DNA of 64,000 nt from Pseudomonas xionganensis (GCF_009763245.1 NZ_WKJZ01000001.1:496001-560000), one strand, 5' to 3'; positions 28,594 to 37,724 are shown, counted from the stretch's first letter. The notes: generated from the sequence alone by a model not told the origin. Numbers and translations: made by a program.

Positions 28594-29364
28594 TCAGCGT
28601 CGCTGCAGGGACTCACGGTACTGGCTGGGGGACATGCCGGTATGGGCCTTGAACTGACGGCTGAAGGCGCTGTGGTCGGTGTAGCCGCAGCGCAGGGCGA
28701 TCTCGGTGATGGCCAGGTTCTCGCTCAGCAACTGGGTCGCCGCACCGAGGCGGGCCTTGTGGATCATCTGCCGTGGGCTCAGCTGAAAGATGCGCTGGCA
28801 GTGGCGCTCCAGTTGGGCCACCGAGAGCCCGGCAATGGCGGTGAGTTCATTCAGGCTGATGGGGCGAGCGAAGTGCTGGCGGATATGCGCGTCAACTGCC
28901 GCCACCTTGGGGTAGGCCGGGTGCTGGGCATTGGCGTGGGGCAGGTCGCAGGACACCCCGGCCATGCCGATGATGGCGCCCTGGGCATCACGCAGCGGCA
29001 GCTTGTGGGTCAGGCACCAGCCGGGCTGGCGGCCGGGGTAGAGATGCAGCTCCAGCTGATTGTCGAGGCGCTGACCGGCGCTGAGTACCTGCAGATCCTG
29101 CGCGGTGTACAGCGGACCCAGGCGGCTGGGGAAGACTTCTTCGGCGGTGCGCCCGAGCAGCTGCTGCTTGTCCTTGCAGCCCAGGCGCTGCACCAGGGTC
29201 TGGTTGAGCAGCAGGTAACGGGCCTGGCGATCCTTGATAAAGAACACCACGCCGGCCAGGGCGTCGAGCAGCGGCGCGATGCCCTGCAGGCTGCTCACCA
29301 GGCTGGCTATATCCGTGGCGGTGCTACTGGGTAGCAGGGCGAGTGGGTGGCTCGGGTTGGACAT
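28594..29364 (-). CDS. PAS-AraC transcriptional regulator of hydroxyproline genes
   Basis: A protein of 256 residues starting at the ATG 7 bases after GGAG. Residues about 20-140 form a PAS-like module (GVVFFIKDRQARYLLLNQTL, LPLRDAQGAIIGMAGV). Residues about 150-255 hold the two AraC helix-turn-helix units (SLNELTAIAGLSVAQLERHC; AITEIALRCGYTDHSAFSRQ). The same design is found in the regulator of Pseudomonas hydroxyproline clusters. It follows the dehydrogenase genes by 65 bases on the same strand, so it may be co-transcribed with them and act as an activator. Confidence 0.88.
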   Translation of the reverse strand: MSNPSHPLALLPSSTATDIASLVSSLQGIAPLLDALAGVVFFIKDRQARYLLLNQTLVQRLGCKDKQQLLGRTAEEVFPSRLGPLYTAQDLQVLSAGQRLDNQLELHLYPGRQPGWCLTHKLPLRDAQGAIIGMAGVSCDLPHANAQHPAYPKVAAVDAHIRQHFARPISLNELTAIAGLSVAQLERHCQRIFQLSPRQMIHKARLGAATQLLSENLAITEIALRCGYTDHSAFSRQFKAHTGMSPSQYRESLQRR

Positions 29365-29429
29365 GGGCAGGCTCCGCAATTGCCCGCAGGATAAGGCCTG
29401 GCCGCCAGCCTGAACAGGCGGCGGCCGGC

Positions 29430-30674
29430 TTACTCGGGTTGCCCCAGTTGCAGCAAGGTATCGATGCGCGCCGGGCTGAAGGGTGGGCGGGGTGCCGGCG
29501 GCTGCCAACCGAACAGTACCTGAGTGGCGGCGCCACAGATGCGACCCTGGCAGGCGCCCATGCCGCAGCGGCTGGCCAGCTTGGCCGGGGTCCAGCCGCC
29601 ATGCTCGCGCAGATCGGCCAGGGCGATATCCTCGCAGCGGCAGATCAGGGTGTCGGGCGTGGCCAGCTGCTTGACCGGCTCGCCCAGGGCAAAGCTGTGT
29701 TGCAGGGCGCGGGCAAAACCCTGCCAGCGCTGGCGTTGTGGCCACAGGTGGCGGGCCGCGGCGAGGTCGCCGACCGCCGCGTGGCCGGCGATGGCACCTT
29801 CCACCAGGGCCTTCTCGCTGCCACCGAAACCGGTACACTCGCCGGCGGCATAGATATCCACCTGGCTGCTGGCCTGCCAGTTATCCACGGCGATGCTGTT
29901 GTGCTCGATACGGCAGCCGAGGGCCTGCCCCAGCTGGGTATTGGCGATCAGGCCGAAGCCACAGGCCAGGCGCTCACAGGGGACTTCCTTGACCTGCCCG
30001 TTGATGCTCAGGCGCACCGCTTGCAGGTGGCTATCGCCCAGGGCCGCGATGACATGGCTGCTGGCCCGGTAACCGGGATGCCACAGGCCAAGGGCCTGCA
30101 GCAGCTTGTGCGGCCAGCGCGGCAGCTGCGCGGCGAAGCCGGCCACGGCGGCCCAGCTGGCCTGTTCGGCGATCTGCAGCACGCGGGCGCCGTTGGCCTG
30201 GGCGGTGGCGGCGCTGGCCAGCAGCAAGGGGCCGCTACCGGCAATGACCAGGCGCTCGCCGGCCACCGGCAGGCCGCCCTTGATCAGCGCCTGCAAACCG
30301 CCGGCACCGGTCACCCCAGGCAGGGTCCAGCCGGGGAAGGGCAACAGCAGTTCGCGCGCGCCCGTGCAGAGGATCAGCTTGTCGTATTCGATCACCCGGG
30401 CACAGGCGGCGTCTTCCACCAGCAGCTGCTTGGGCCCGGCCTGGGCAATCACCCGGCTGGCCGTCAGCAGCTGGATAGTGCTCTGGGCGGCAAGGCGTCG
30501 GCGCTGCTCGTGAACCTGGGGCGGCAGATGGGCCTGGGGGCCGTCGCGCCAGATCTGCCCGCCGACGGCGGGGTTGTCGTCGAGCAGGGCGATACGCGCG
30601 CCGCTCGGCGCAGCCGCCAGTGCGGCCGCCATGCCGGCGGGGCCGGCGCCGATAATCAGAATATCCACCTTCAT
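29430..30674 (-). CDS. D-hydroxyproline dehydrogenase, FAD/NAD(P)-type subunit (HcnB-like)
   Basis: A protein of 414 residues. An N-terminal dinucleotide fold (VDILIIGAGPAGMAAALAAA) and an internal second one (LVIAGSGPLLLASAA) precede a C-terminal BFD-like [2Fe-2S] region with Cys pattern CRCEDI ... CGMGACQGRIC. This is the alpha-type subunit of hydrogen-cyanide-synthase/opine-oxidase-like dehydrogenases. Its ATG overlaps the stop of the small ferredoxin-like gene as ATGA. The complex should pass electrons from cis-4-hydroxy-D-proline to the respiratory chain. Confidence 0.9.
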   Translation of the reverse strand: MKVDILIIGAGPAGMAAALAAAPSGARIALLDDNPAVGGQIWRDGPQAHLPPQVHEQRRRLAAQSTIQLLTASRVIAQAGPKQLLVEDAACARVIEYDKLILCTGARELLLPFPGWTLPGVTGAGGLQALIKGGLPVAGERLVIAGSGPLLLASAATAQANGARVLQIAEQASWAAVAGFAAQLPRWPHKLLQALGLWHPGYRASSHVIAALGDSHLQAVRLSINGQVKEVPCERLACGFGLIANTQLGQALGCRIEHNSIAVDNWQASSQVDIYAAGECTGFGGSEKALVEGAIAGHAAVGDLAAARHLWPQRQRWQGFARALQHSFALGEPVKQLATPDTLICRCEDIALADLREHGGWTPAKLASRCGMGACQGRICGAATQVLFGWQPPAPRPPFSPARIDTLLQLGQPE

Positions 30675-30907
30675 GGTCGGCTCTCCACACGCATGCCATC
30701 GCGGCACAGGGTCTGGCAGGCCAGGCGGCGCTGGCCGTCGGTGCTCACGCGACATTCCTGGCACACGCCCATGCCACAGAAGGGCGCACGGCGCTGGCCA
30801 CTCACCGAAGTGCGGCTGCTGCCGTCGCCGCCGAGCAGTAGCGCGGCGGCCACCGTGGTGCCCTCGTCAACCTTGAGCGGCTGGCCATCGAGGAGTAGTT
30901 CAGGCAT
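30671..30907 (-). CDS. D-hydroxyproline dehydrogenase, [2Fe-2S] subunit (HcnA-like)
   Basis: A protein of 78 residues, the usual size of HcnA-type subunits. Three cysteines are in the ferredoxin pattern PFCGMGVCQECRV and a fourth in RRLACQTLC. The frame is open far upstream, but the ATG at 30907 begins recognisable homology ([16 protein letters not shown]). It overlaps the upstream beta-subunit gene by 8 bases and the downstream alpha-subunit gene by 4. It carries electrons between the two flavoprotein subunits. Confidence 0.9.
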   Translation of the reverse strand: MPELLLDGQPLKVDEGTTVAAALLLGGDGSSRTSVSGQRRAPFCGMGVCQECRVSTDGQRRLACQTLCRDGMRVESRP

Positions 30908-32009
30908 GGGCGGCGACTCCGAGAAAGCGTTGCGGCAGGTAGGCGTCCGGCGCCAGTGGCGCAGTCTCGCCAAACAGTTGGGCGACCAGCAAATCGGCGC
31001 TGCCCGGCGCGGTGGTGACGCCCAGCCCCTCATGGCCGACCGCCAGCCACAGGCCCGGGCGTTGCGGGTGCTCACCCAGCAGCGGCAGGCCATCAGGGCT
31101 GGCGGCGCGCAGGCCGGTCCAGGCGCGGATCGCGTTGAGCCCGGCCAGGCCCGGCATATAGTCCACCGCGCGGCGCAACATCTTGCCCAGCATCCAGGGT
31201 TCCACCTCGGGGGCCTCGCTGTCGAACTGGCGCGAGGCCCCGATCAGCAGCTGGCCGGTGGGGCGCGGCTGGATATTGGCGGCCACCGAAGGGCCACTGG
31301 CGTTGTGGGCGCTGGTGACATAACCCAGCTCGACCAGAGTGTGGTTAACCCGACCCGGGTAGCGGTCGGTGATCAGCAGATGGCCTTTCTTGGCCTGGAG
31401 CGGCAGCTCCGGGCACAGCTCGCGGGCATACACGCCGTTGGCCAGGATCAGGACCTCGGCGCTGAGCCAGGCGCCATCGTCCAGGCGCACGCGCCGGTGG
31501 TCGATCTCCACCACCCTGGCCATGCGCAGTTCGATTTGCGCATGCTGCAGCAGCCAGCGCGCCGCATTGGGCGCGTAGAGGATGCCGTCGCCGCCGACCT
31601 TGAGGGCGCCATGCAGGGTCTGGCTCAGCTCGGGTTCGGCGGCCTGCAGGGCTGCGGCGCCGAGCAGCTGGCAGTCCAGGCCCTGCTCGCGCAGTACCTG
31701 GTACTTGGCCTCGGCCACGGCCATTTCCTCGGCATTGGCGGCCAGCCACAGGGTGCCGTTCTGCCGGTAGGCGCAGTCTGCCGGCATGTCTCGGCCCCAG
31801 TCGCGCCAGCGCTGCAGCGAGTATTGGCTGAGGGCCAGTTCCGCCGGGTTGTCGTCCAGTACGATCAGATGGCCCATGCCGGCGGCCGTGGCCGCGCGTC
31901 GCCCGGCATCCAGTACCAGCACCCGCAGGCCGCGCCTGGCCAGTTCATGGGCACAGGCCGCGCCGATGATGCCCGCACCGATGATGATGATGTCAGCCGA
32001 CTGGCTCAC
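30900..32009 (-). CDS. lhpB: D-hydroxyproline dehydrogenase, DadA-like FAD subunit
   Basis: A protein of 369 residues of the DAO/DadA family. FAD-binding [20 protein letters not shown] opens the protein, and [20 protein letters not shown] with [16 protein letters not shown] closes it. It is the catalytic subunit that oxidises cis-4-hydroxy-D-proline to delta1-pyrroline-4-hydroxy-2-carboxylate. Its ATG overlaps the epimerase stop as ATGA, and its end overlaps the ferredoxin-like gene, so the four genes are tightly coupled. Confidence 0.92.
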   Translation of the reverse strand: MSQSADIIIIGAGIIGAACAHELARRGLRVLVLDAGRRAATAAGMGHLIVLDDNPAELALSQYSLQRWRDWGRDMPADCAYRQNGTLWLAANAEEMAVAEAKYQVLREQGLDCQLLGAAALQAAEPELSQTLHGALKVGGDGILYAPNAARWLLQHAQIELRMARVVEIDHRRVRLDDGAWLSAEVLILANGVYARELCPELPLQAKKGHLLITDRYPGRVNHTLVELGYVTSAHNASGPSVAANIQPRPTGQLLIGASRQFDSEAPEVEPWMLGKMLRRAVDYMPGLAGLNAIRAWTGLRAASPDGLPLLGEHPQRPGLWLAVGHEGLGVTTAPGSADLLVAQLFGETAPLAPDAYLPQRFLGVAAHA

Positions 32010-32941
32010 AGGCGAATGCCCCAGGCGAAGGGGTCGTCGGCCTCGATCAGCAACTCGGCCTGGGCACTCAAGTGGGCGCGGCCGCGGATGCTGGGGATGA
32101 TGCGGCCGTTATCGGCCCACTCGTAGCTGGCTTCGAACTGGCTGCCAATCACGCTGGCCTGACGCCAGATCTGCCCGGGCTGCAGCTTGCCGTCGGCGGC
32201 CAGGCAGGCCAGTTTGGCGCTGGTGCCGGTGCCGCAGGGCGAGCGGTCGTAGGCCAGGCCTGGGCAGAGCACAAAGTTGCGACTATCCGCTACATCGTCA
32301 TCGGCGAATAACTCGATATGGTCGATCAGGCCGCCGTCGTCACCGCGCAGGCCCTGATCCTCCAGGGCCTGCTGCACGGCCGCCGCGTAGGCGGTAAGGG
32401 CAGGCAGATTGTCACCGGCTACGCGTAGGCCATGCTCGCTGATCAGAAAGAACCAGTTGCCGCCCCAGGCGATATCGCCAACCACCCGCCCATAGCCCGG
32501 CACCTGCACCTCGACCGCCTGGCGATAGCGGTAGGCCGGCACATTGCGCACGCTGACCGAGCGATCCTCGTGCAGCGTGGCGCTGACGGTACCCACCGGG
32601 GTTTCGATCCGATGCTCGCCCGGCCCGATACGGCCCAGATAAGCCAGGGATACCACCAGGCCAATGGTGCCGTGACCGCACATGCCCAGGTAGCCGCTGT
32701 TGTTAAAGAAGATCACCCCGGCACAGGCGCTGGGATCGACCGGCTCGCACAGCAGCGCCCCGACCATTACCTCGCTGCCGCGCGGCTCCAGCATGCAGGT
32801 GGCGCGCCACTGATCAAAATCGGCCGCCAGGTGTTGCCGGCGTTCGGCCATGCTGCCTCGGCCGAGTTCAGGAAAACCGCTTAGAACCAGGCGCGTCGGT
32901 TCACCGCCGGTGTGTGAGTCGAGAATGCGGATACGCTGCAT
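32006..32941 (-). CDS. lhpA: 4-Hydroxyproline 2-epimerase
   Basis: A protein of 311 residues of the proline racemase superfamily with both catalytic cysteines: Cys88 in [10 protein letters not shown] and Cys236 in [10 protein letters not shown], the same numbers as in characterised Pseudomonas enzymes. It converts trans-4-hydroxy-L-proline to cis-4-hydroxy-D-proline. It is the first gene of the dehydrogenase operon. A purine-rich stretch (GGGGCAG) lies before the ATG; ATG at 32956 is a less likely start. No GTATAC operator was found upstream, unlike the other two operons. Confidence 0.95.
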   Translation of the reverse strand: MQRIRILDSHTGGEPTRLVLSGFPELGRGSMAERRQHLAADFDQWRATCMLEPRGSEVMVGALLCEPVDPSACAGVIFFNNSGYLGMCGHGTIGLVVSLAYLGRIGPGEHRIETPVGTVSATLHEDRSVSVRNVPAYRYRQAVEVQVPGYGRVVGDIAWGGNWFFLISEHGLRVAGDNLPALTAYAAAVQQALEDQGLRGDDGGLIDHIELFADDDVADSRNFVLCPGLAYDRSPCGTGTSAKLACLAADGKLQPGQIWRQASVIGSQFEASYEWADNGRIIPSIRGRAHLSAQAELLIEADDPFAWGIRL

Positions 32942-33121
32942 GCTGTGCTGCCCCATGAACCCCTGAAGATGCAGCAAGGGTGCCGCCGGGGAGGGCCCGG
33001 CGGCTTGATGAGTTTAACTCAGGGTGATGACGAAATCGGCATAGCTCGAAAGCCGGCAGGGGGAGCAGTCGATTGCCCTTTGTCATGGCGAGCAGCAATC
33101 GGCCAGAAGCAGGCCTTTCAG

Positions 33122-33331
33122 GTTCTCAGCTCCGAGGCGGATAGATCTCTAGAAAATCAGGGGCGGTTAGAGGCATTTAATCGGTTGCGAAAGGTGGCTT
33201 ATATGAATGCGCGACATTATTCGGTTGAGGGTGGAAATAATGACTATCTTCGTATGGTCTTGGCTGGAGCTAGTGGTGATCTGTCGCGCCCTGCGATGGG
33301 GTGGTTTACCAGAATGAGGGAATTTATTTGA
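33122..33331 (+). pseudogene. C-terminal remnant of an unidentified protein
   Basis: The frame from 33122 to the stop at 33331 reads SSEADRSLENQGRLEAFNRL and later YSVEGGNNDYLRMVLAG, ending FTRMREFI. It has no ribosome site or plausible start; the only internal ATG (33203) would give 42 residues. Composition drops toward low GC from about 33140, where the coding-like sequence becomes distinct. It looks like the 3' end of a longer gene whose 5' part was lost. I cannot name the family. It lies just before a low-GC membrane-protein gene. Confidence 0.4.
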
Positions 33332-33439
33332 ATTGTTCAGATATTATTGATTGAATCTTTGGATTTTGTTGGTTTGAGATTTTTGCTGTGTGCTTCTTGG
33401 TTTGTATATATTTTTTTGGATAATATTCTGGAGGAAGAG

Positions 33440-34141
33440 ATGAGCTTCGTTCTGGGGAAAAGAAAAGCAATTTTATTCGTGCTTTTAGTGTTGTCGCTGC
33501 TAGTGGTTTTTGTATTGCGCTTGGGAGAAAGCGTATTTTATTTTTATGGGGGCGGGGCTATTTTTAATAATTCGATAAGCATGAAAGTGCATGAGGTTAC
33601 GGTTGGGGAGGCGAGTTTTTGCGTTCCTGAAGCCTATTTTGTTTATGCTAATTCACTGGATCCGGATAGTAGTATAGGGATTATTTTAAGCGTGAATCTT
33701 GAGGATCTTGAACCTTGGTCTCTATACGATGAGAGGGTTGGCTTTTCTAAGTCGCGAAATAGTCTCTCAAGAGATGAGGTTAATCAAATTGAAGCGAAGA
33801 AGTTAGGGCTTAAAATTGCTTACTCCAAGGAAGGTTCGCGTTCAATTGATAATCGATGGAAGATTCTTCTTGGTGTGACTGGGGTGCAGGAGGAAAACAG
33901 TGGGAAGTATATACGGCTAATGCCGTTGAAAGCCTCAATGTTTAAGTACTACTTGGTGCCTCAAGGGGCTGTTGACTACTCATATATAATAGGCTGCAAT
34001 TCTGGGGCAAGATGTAGTTTGGAGAACTATTACGGGAATGGAGTCAGATATGAGATTTCCTTCGATGAGACAAAGCTTGATGCTGTTGGTGATATTGAAA
34101 TGCGCTCTCGCCGTTTAATTGATAAATTCATCTGTGAGTAG
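33440..34141 (+). CDS. Low-GC membrane-anchored protein of unknown function
   Basis: A protein of 233 residues starting at the ATG 4 bases after GGAGGAA; an upstream in-frame ATG lacks a ribosome site. One membrane segment spans residues about 8-30 (KAILFVLLVLSLLVVFVLRL), and the rest should be periplasmic, with three cysteines beyond the anchor (SFCVPEAYF; IIGCNSGARCSL). Codon use is AT-rich (AAT, TTT, GAT, AAA), unlike every neighbour. It may be an immunity-type protein left beside the remnant gene at 33122-33331, but that is only suggested by position and topology. Confidence 0.68.
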   Translation: MSFVLGKRKAILFVLLVLSLLVVFVLRLGESVFYFYGGGAIFNNSISMKVHEVTVGEASFCVPEAYFVYANSLDPDSSIGIILSVNLEDLEPWSLYDERVGFSKSRNSLSRDEVNQIEAKKLGLKIAYSKEGSRSIDNRWKILLGVTGVQEENSGKYIRLMPLKASMFKYYLVPQGAVDYSYIIGCNSGARCSLENYYGNGVRYEISFDETKLDAVGDIEMRSRRLIDKFICE

Positions 34142-34435
34142 TTCAGGGGCATAGAGATTTCGCTGAGTGATATTGAATTCTTGGTGCAGAACTCGCTATC
34201 GATTAAGGAAATGCACGCCAGGCCAATATGGCCGTGCGTGTGCGCTTTCAAACGAGAGACTTTTCAAGGGGGTTGGTAGTGAGCCCTGCCCCTTCCGCAG
34301 AGACTCTCCAGCAAGCTGCATGAGCGGAAAGGGGACCGATTTATTTATTGGGATCACCGTCCGCTCTGGCCTTTAGCAGTCCCTCACCCTCCCTGCACCA
34401 AAGACAAGCACAGCCGCCTGTAATGCGCTTCCCGC
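34142..34435. other. Intergenic region at the edge of the low-GC patch
   Basis: These 294 bases hold no recognisable gene. Composition returns to the chromosomal norm at about 34220-34260. GGAAAGGGGACCGATTTATT at 34326-34345 resembles short dispersed motifs seen beside mobile or toxin-type insertions, but no second copy is present in the window. Confidence 0.5.
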
Positions 34436-35116
34436 CTAGCCCGGCGTCAGCCGGTTGGGCAGATGGGCGTACAGGGTCTGGCACACGCCGTTGATATGCT
34501 CGGCGATCAGGGCGGCGGCGCGTTCGGCGTCGCCGGCGCGGCAGGCGGCGATGATCTCGCGGTGTTCCTGGTCGGCGCGTTGCTTGCCTTCGGACAGGCT
34601 CATCTGCATGCGCAGGTAGCGTTCCAGCTTGTCGTGGATGGAGCGGATCAGGTTGAGCAGAAAGGGGCGCTGCGCCGGCTCGTAGAGGCAGGCGTGCAGT
34701 TGCCAGTTGAGCTCGGACCAGCGGCCCACGTCGTCCTCGCCGAGAAAGGCGGCGCAGATGCGTTCAGCCTCGGCAAAGGTGGCCTCGCTCATGTTCGGCA
34801 CGGCCAGGCGAATCGCCTGGACTTCCAGCAGCACCCGCACCTCGAACATCTGCGCCAGTTCCGGCTCGGAAATGCGCGTGACCACGGCGCCCTTGTTGCG
34901 CTGGAACAGCACCAGGCCCTCGGCCTCCAGGCGCTTGAGGGCCTCGCGCACGGGGATCTTGCTGACGTTGAACAGCTTGGCGATATCGTCCTGGCGAATC
35001 GGCTCGTCCTCGGCGAAATGCCCGGAGACGATGGCCTCGCGCAGATGGGTGGCGATCACCTCCGAGGCGGTCGGGGTGATGCCGAGGTTGGGCGCATTGA
35101 ACTTGGGTAGGGGCAC
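34436..35116 (-). CDS. GntR-family regulator, FCD type
   Basis: A protein of 226 residues from a GTG start (protein VPLPKFNAPNLGITPTASEV); a longer frame begins at 35176 but would run across the operator. The winged helix spans residues about 15-80 (IRQDDIAKLFNVSKIPVREALKRLEAEG). The FCD domain spans about 90-215 with the Asp/His metal-binding pattern, including EHREIIAACRAGD and LIAEHINGVCQTLY. It probably represses the importer and deaminase operons through the GTATAC sites and its own gene through site C. The effector is likely a hydroxyproline or an intermediate. Confidence 0.88.
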   Translation of the reverse strand: MPLPKFNAPNLGITPTASEVIATHLREAIVSGHFAEDEPIRQDDIAKLFNVSKIPVREALKRLEAEGLVLFQRNKGAVVTRISEPELAQMFEVRVLLEVQAIRLAVPNMSEATFAEAERICAAFLGEDDVGRWSELNWQLHACLYEPAQRPFLLNLIRSIHDKLERYLRMQMSLSEGKQRADQEHREIIAACRAGDAERAAALIAEHINGVCQTLYAHLPNRLTPG

Positions 35117-35149
35117 GCTGCTGTACCGGGCGGCTGGACGGACGCGAAT

Positions 35150-35161
35150 ATCATATACGCA
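35150..35161. promoter_or_regulatory. GTATAC-type operator, site C
   Basis: ATCATATACGCA matches the reverse complement of site B (ATCGTATACGAA... core) at 10 of 12 positions, and the flanks agree (ATATC before, AAT after). It lies 34 bases before the GntR GTG start, as expected for autoregulation. Confidence 0.62.
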
Positions 35162-35188
35162 ATTCCCGCGTGGCATGGCAGGCGCTGA

Positions 35189-36133
35189 TCAGGCAGTTGG
35201 TTCGGCGAAGCGCTGCGCCAGCTGGTTGATCAGGCTGCGCTGATCGCGCACGAAGGCGAAGAAGGCCTGGGCCACCGGTGACAGGTGCTTGCTGCGCGGG
35301 TGCACCAGGCACCAGCTGCGCAGCAGCGGCAGCTCGGCTACCGGCAGTTCGTGCAGGGCGCCGCAGGCCAGTTCGCGGCGCACCGCGTGGCGCGGCAGCA
35401 GGGCCAGGCCGAGGCCGGCCAGCACCCCTTCGCACTGGCCTTCCATGGAGCCCACTTCCAGGGTCTGGGGGAAGTGGGCGCGCTTCTGGTGGCAGTAGTC
35501 TTCGCAGGCCTGGCGGGTGCCGGAGCCGGCTTCGCGGATCAGCAATGGCCAGGCGGTCAGCTCCTGCAGGCTCAGGCTGCCGCAGCTGCACAGCGGATGT
35601 TCGGGTGGCGCCACGGCGATGATCGGGTTGTTGAGAAAGGGCAGGAACTCCAGGTCCTGATCGCTCGGCACCTGGGACATGATCAGCAGGTCGTCGCGGT
35701 TGGCGCTCAGGCGGCGCAGGACCTGGGCATGGTTGGTGACCACCAGCTGCAGGCTGACTTCTGGGTATTGCTGGCGAAATGCGGCGAACAGGTGGGGAAC
35801 GAAGTACTTGGCGCTGGATTCCACCGCCAGGCTCAGCTGCCCCTGCAGCGAGCCCCTGAGGTCGGCCAGCTGCATGTCCAGGCTCTCCAGGCGGCCGAAC
35901 AGATCGCCGCTGGCCCGCAGCAGGGCGTCGCCGGCTTCGGTCAGATGTAGCTTCTTGCCCACATAGTCGAACAGCGGCTGGCCGATCAGTTCTTCCAGCT
36001 GGCGCATCTGTAGGCTGACCGCCGGCTGGGTCAGGGCCACCTCCTCGGCGGCACGGCTGTAGGAGCGGTGGGCGCAGACCGCACGGAACAGCTGGAGCTG
36101 GCGCAGGGTCATTCGCAACAGGGCTTTACGCAT
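35189..36133 (-). CDS. pycR: LysR-family regulator PycR
   Basis: A protein of 314 residues. The LysR helix-turn-helix is at residues about 8-67 (LQLFRAVCAHRSYSRAAEEV, LTQPAVSLQMRQLEELIGQP), followed by the periplasmic-binding-like effector domain. It is divergent from the pyruvate carboxylase genes across about 160 bases, the position of PycR in P. aeruginosa, where it affects pyruvate carboxylase and virulence. ATG at 36112 is an alternative start. AT-rich sequence at 36170-36220 holds the divergent promoters. Confidence 0.9.
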   Translation of the reverse strand: MRKALLRMTLRQLQLFRAVCAHRSYSRAAEEVALTQPAVSLQMRQLEELIGQPLFDYVGKKLHLTEAGDALLRASGDLFGRLESLDMQLADLRGSLQGQLSLAVESSAKYFVPHLFAAFRQQYPEVSLQLVVTNHAQVLRRLSANRDDLLIMSQVPSDQDLEFLPFLNNPIIAVAPPEHPLCSCGSLSLQELTAWPLLIREAGSGTRQACEDYCHQKRAHFPQTLEVGSMEGQCEGVLAGLGLALLPRHAVRRELACGALHELPVAELPLLRSWCLVHPRSKHLSPVAQAFFAFVRDQRSLINQLAQRFAEPTA

Positions 36134-36292
36134 GGCGCAACCGTCTGGGCTGGGGCTTTGTGGGCAAATATAAGCTTTTACTAATGCTCAATCTAATAAA
36201 GATTAATTTTTGTTATTCAGCTACCAGGCGTAGCGTGAAGACATGACCGCACGCCCTGGCGCGGTTGCCCGTTGAGCGGAGGGAGCTGGCCC

Positions 36293-37708
36293 GTGATCAA
36301 GAAAATCCTGATTGCCAACCGCGGTGAGATCGCCGTGCGCATCGTGCGCGCCTGTGCCGAGATGGGAATTCGCTCGGTGGCGGTGTATGCCGAAGCCGAT
36401 CGCCATGCCCTGCACGTCAAGCGTGCCGACGAGGCCCACAGCGTGGGTGATGATCCCCTGGCCGGTTATCTGAACCCGCGCAAGCTGGTCAACCTGGCGG
36501 TGGAAACCGGCTGCGACGCCCTGCATCCGGGCTATGGCTTTCTCTCGGAAAACGCCGAACTGGCAGAGATCTGCGCCGAACGTGGGATCAAGTTTATTGG
36601 CCCGTCGGCCGAAGTGATTCGCCGTATGGGCGACAAGACCGAGGCGCGGCGCAGCATGATCAAGGCCGGTGTGCCGGTGACGCCGGGCACCGAAGGCAAT
36701 GTCGCGGATATCGCCGAGGCTCTGCGCGAGGCGGAGCGTATCGGCTACCCGGTGATGCTCAAGGCCACCAGCGGCGGTGGCGGCCGTGGCATCCGTCGCT
36801 GCAACTCGCGCGAGGAGCTGGAGCAGGCGTTTCCGCGGGTGATCTCCGAGGCGACCAAGGCCTTCGGCAGTGCGGAAGTCTTTCTGGAAAAGTGCATCGT
36901 CAATCCCAAGCATATCGAGGCGCAGATTCTCGCCGACAGCTTCGGCAACACCGTGCACCTGTTCGAGCGCGACTGCTCGATCCAGCGGCGCAACCAGAAG
37001 CTGATCGAGATCGCCCCCAGCCCCCAGCTGACCCCCGAGCAGCGCGCCTATATCGGTGATCTGTCGGTGCGCGCGGCGAAAGCGGTGGGCTACGAGAACG
37101 CCGGCACCGTGGAGTTCCTGCTCGCCGAAGGCGAGGTGTACTTCATGGAGATGAACACCCGGGTGCAGGTGGAGCACACCATCACCGAGGAAATCACCGG
37201 GCTGGATATCGTCCGCGAGCAGATCCGCATCGCCAGCGGCTTGCCGCTGTCGGTGCAGCAGAGCGACATCATCCACCGCGGCTTTGCCCTGCAGTTCCGT
37301 ATCAACGCCGAGGACCCGAAGAACAACTTCCTGCCCAGCTTCGGCAAGATCACCCGCTACTACGCCCCCGGCGGCCCCGGTGTGCGCACTGATACGGCGA
37401 TCTACACCGGCTACAGCATTCCGCCCTACTACGACTCCATGTGCCTGAAACTGATCGTCTGGGCGCTGACCTGGGAGGAGGCCCTGGACCGCGGCCTGCG
37501 CGCCCTGGATGACATGCGCGTGCAGGGGGTCAAGACCACCGCGCCCTACTACCAGGAAATCCTGCGCAACCCGGAGTTCCGCAGCGGCCAGTTCAACACC
37601 AGTTTCGTCGACAGCCACCCGGAGCTGCTGGATTACTCGATCAAGCGCAACCCGTCGCACCTGGCCATCGCCATCGCCACCGCCATCGCCGCCCACGCCG
37701 GCCTGTAG
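36293..37708 (+). CDS. pycA: Pyruvate carboxylase subunit A (biotin carboxylase)
   Basis: A protein of 471 residues from the GTG 7 bases after GGAGGGAG. It has the biotin carboxylase fold: IKKILIANRGEIAVRIVRAC, ATP-grasp glycine-rich loop KATSGGGGRGIRRC, and MEMNTRVQVEHTITEEITG. It uses ATP and bicarbonate to carboxylate biotin carried on subunit B. The gene for subunit B follows after 16 bases. The two-subunit form is typical of pseudomonads; it supplies oxaloacetate to the TCA cycle. Confidence 0.95.
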   Translation: MIKKILIANRGEIAVRIVRACAEMGIRSVAVYAEADRHALHVKRADEAHSVGDDPLAGYLNPRKLVNLAVETGCDALHPGYGFLSENAELAEICAERGIKFIGPSAEVIRRMGDKTEARRSMIKAGVPVTPGTEGNVADIAEALREAERIGYPVMLKATSGGGGRGIRRCNSREELEQAFPRVISEATKAFGSAEVFLEKCIVNPKHIEAQILADSFGNTVHLFERDCSIQRRNQKLIEIAPSPQLTPEQRAYIGDLSVRAAKAVGYENAGTVEFLLAEGEVYFMEMNTRVQVEHTITEEITGLDIVREQIRIASGLPLSVQQSDIIHRGFALQFRINAEDPKNNFLPSFGKITRYYAPGGPGVRTDTAIYTGYSIPPYYDSMCLKLIVWALTWEEALDRGLRALDDMRVQGVKTTAPYYQEILRNPEFRSGQFNTSFVDSHPELLDYSIKRNPSHLAIAIATAIAAHAGL

Positions 37709-37724
37709 GGGAAGGAATCAGACC

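Noticed and set aside
29343..32126. Open frame of over 900 codons on the plus strand across the dehydrogenase genes
   Set aside because: It spans four overlapping genes with clear motifs on the other strand and has low-complexity composition of its own. It is a codon-bias shadow.
18625..35116. Whole hydroxyproline block considered as a horizontally acquired island
   Set aside because: Composition matches the rest of the window except for the 1.1 kb low-GC patch; no integrase, tRNA gene or direct-repeat ends flank it.
37509..37724. Open frame extending pycB upstream into pycA
   Set aside because: The ATG at 37725 has a ribosome site and begins the conserved carboxyltransferase sequence; the extension lies inside pycA in another frame.
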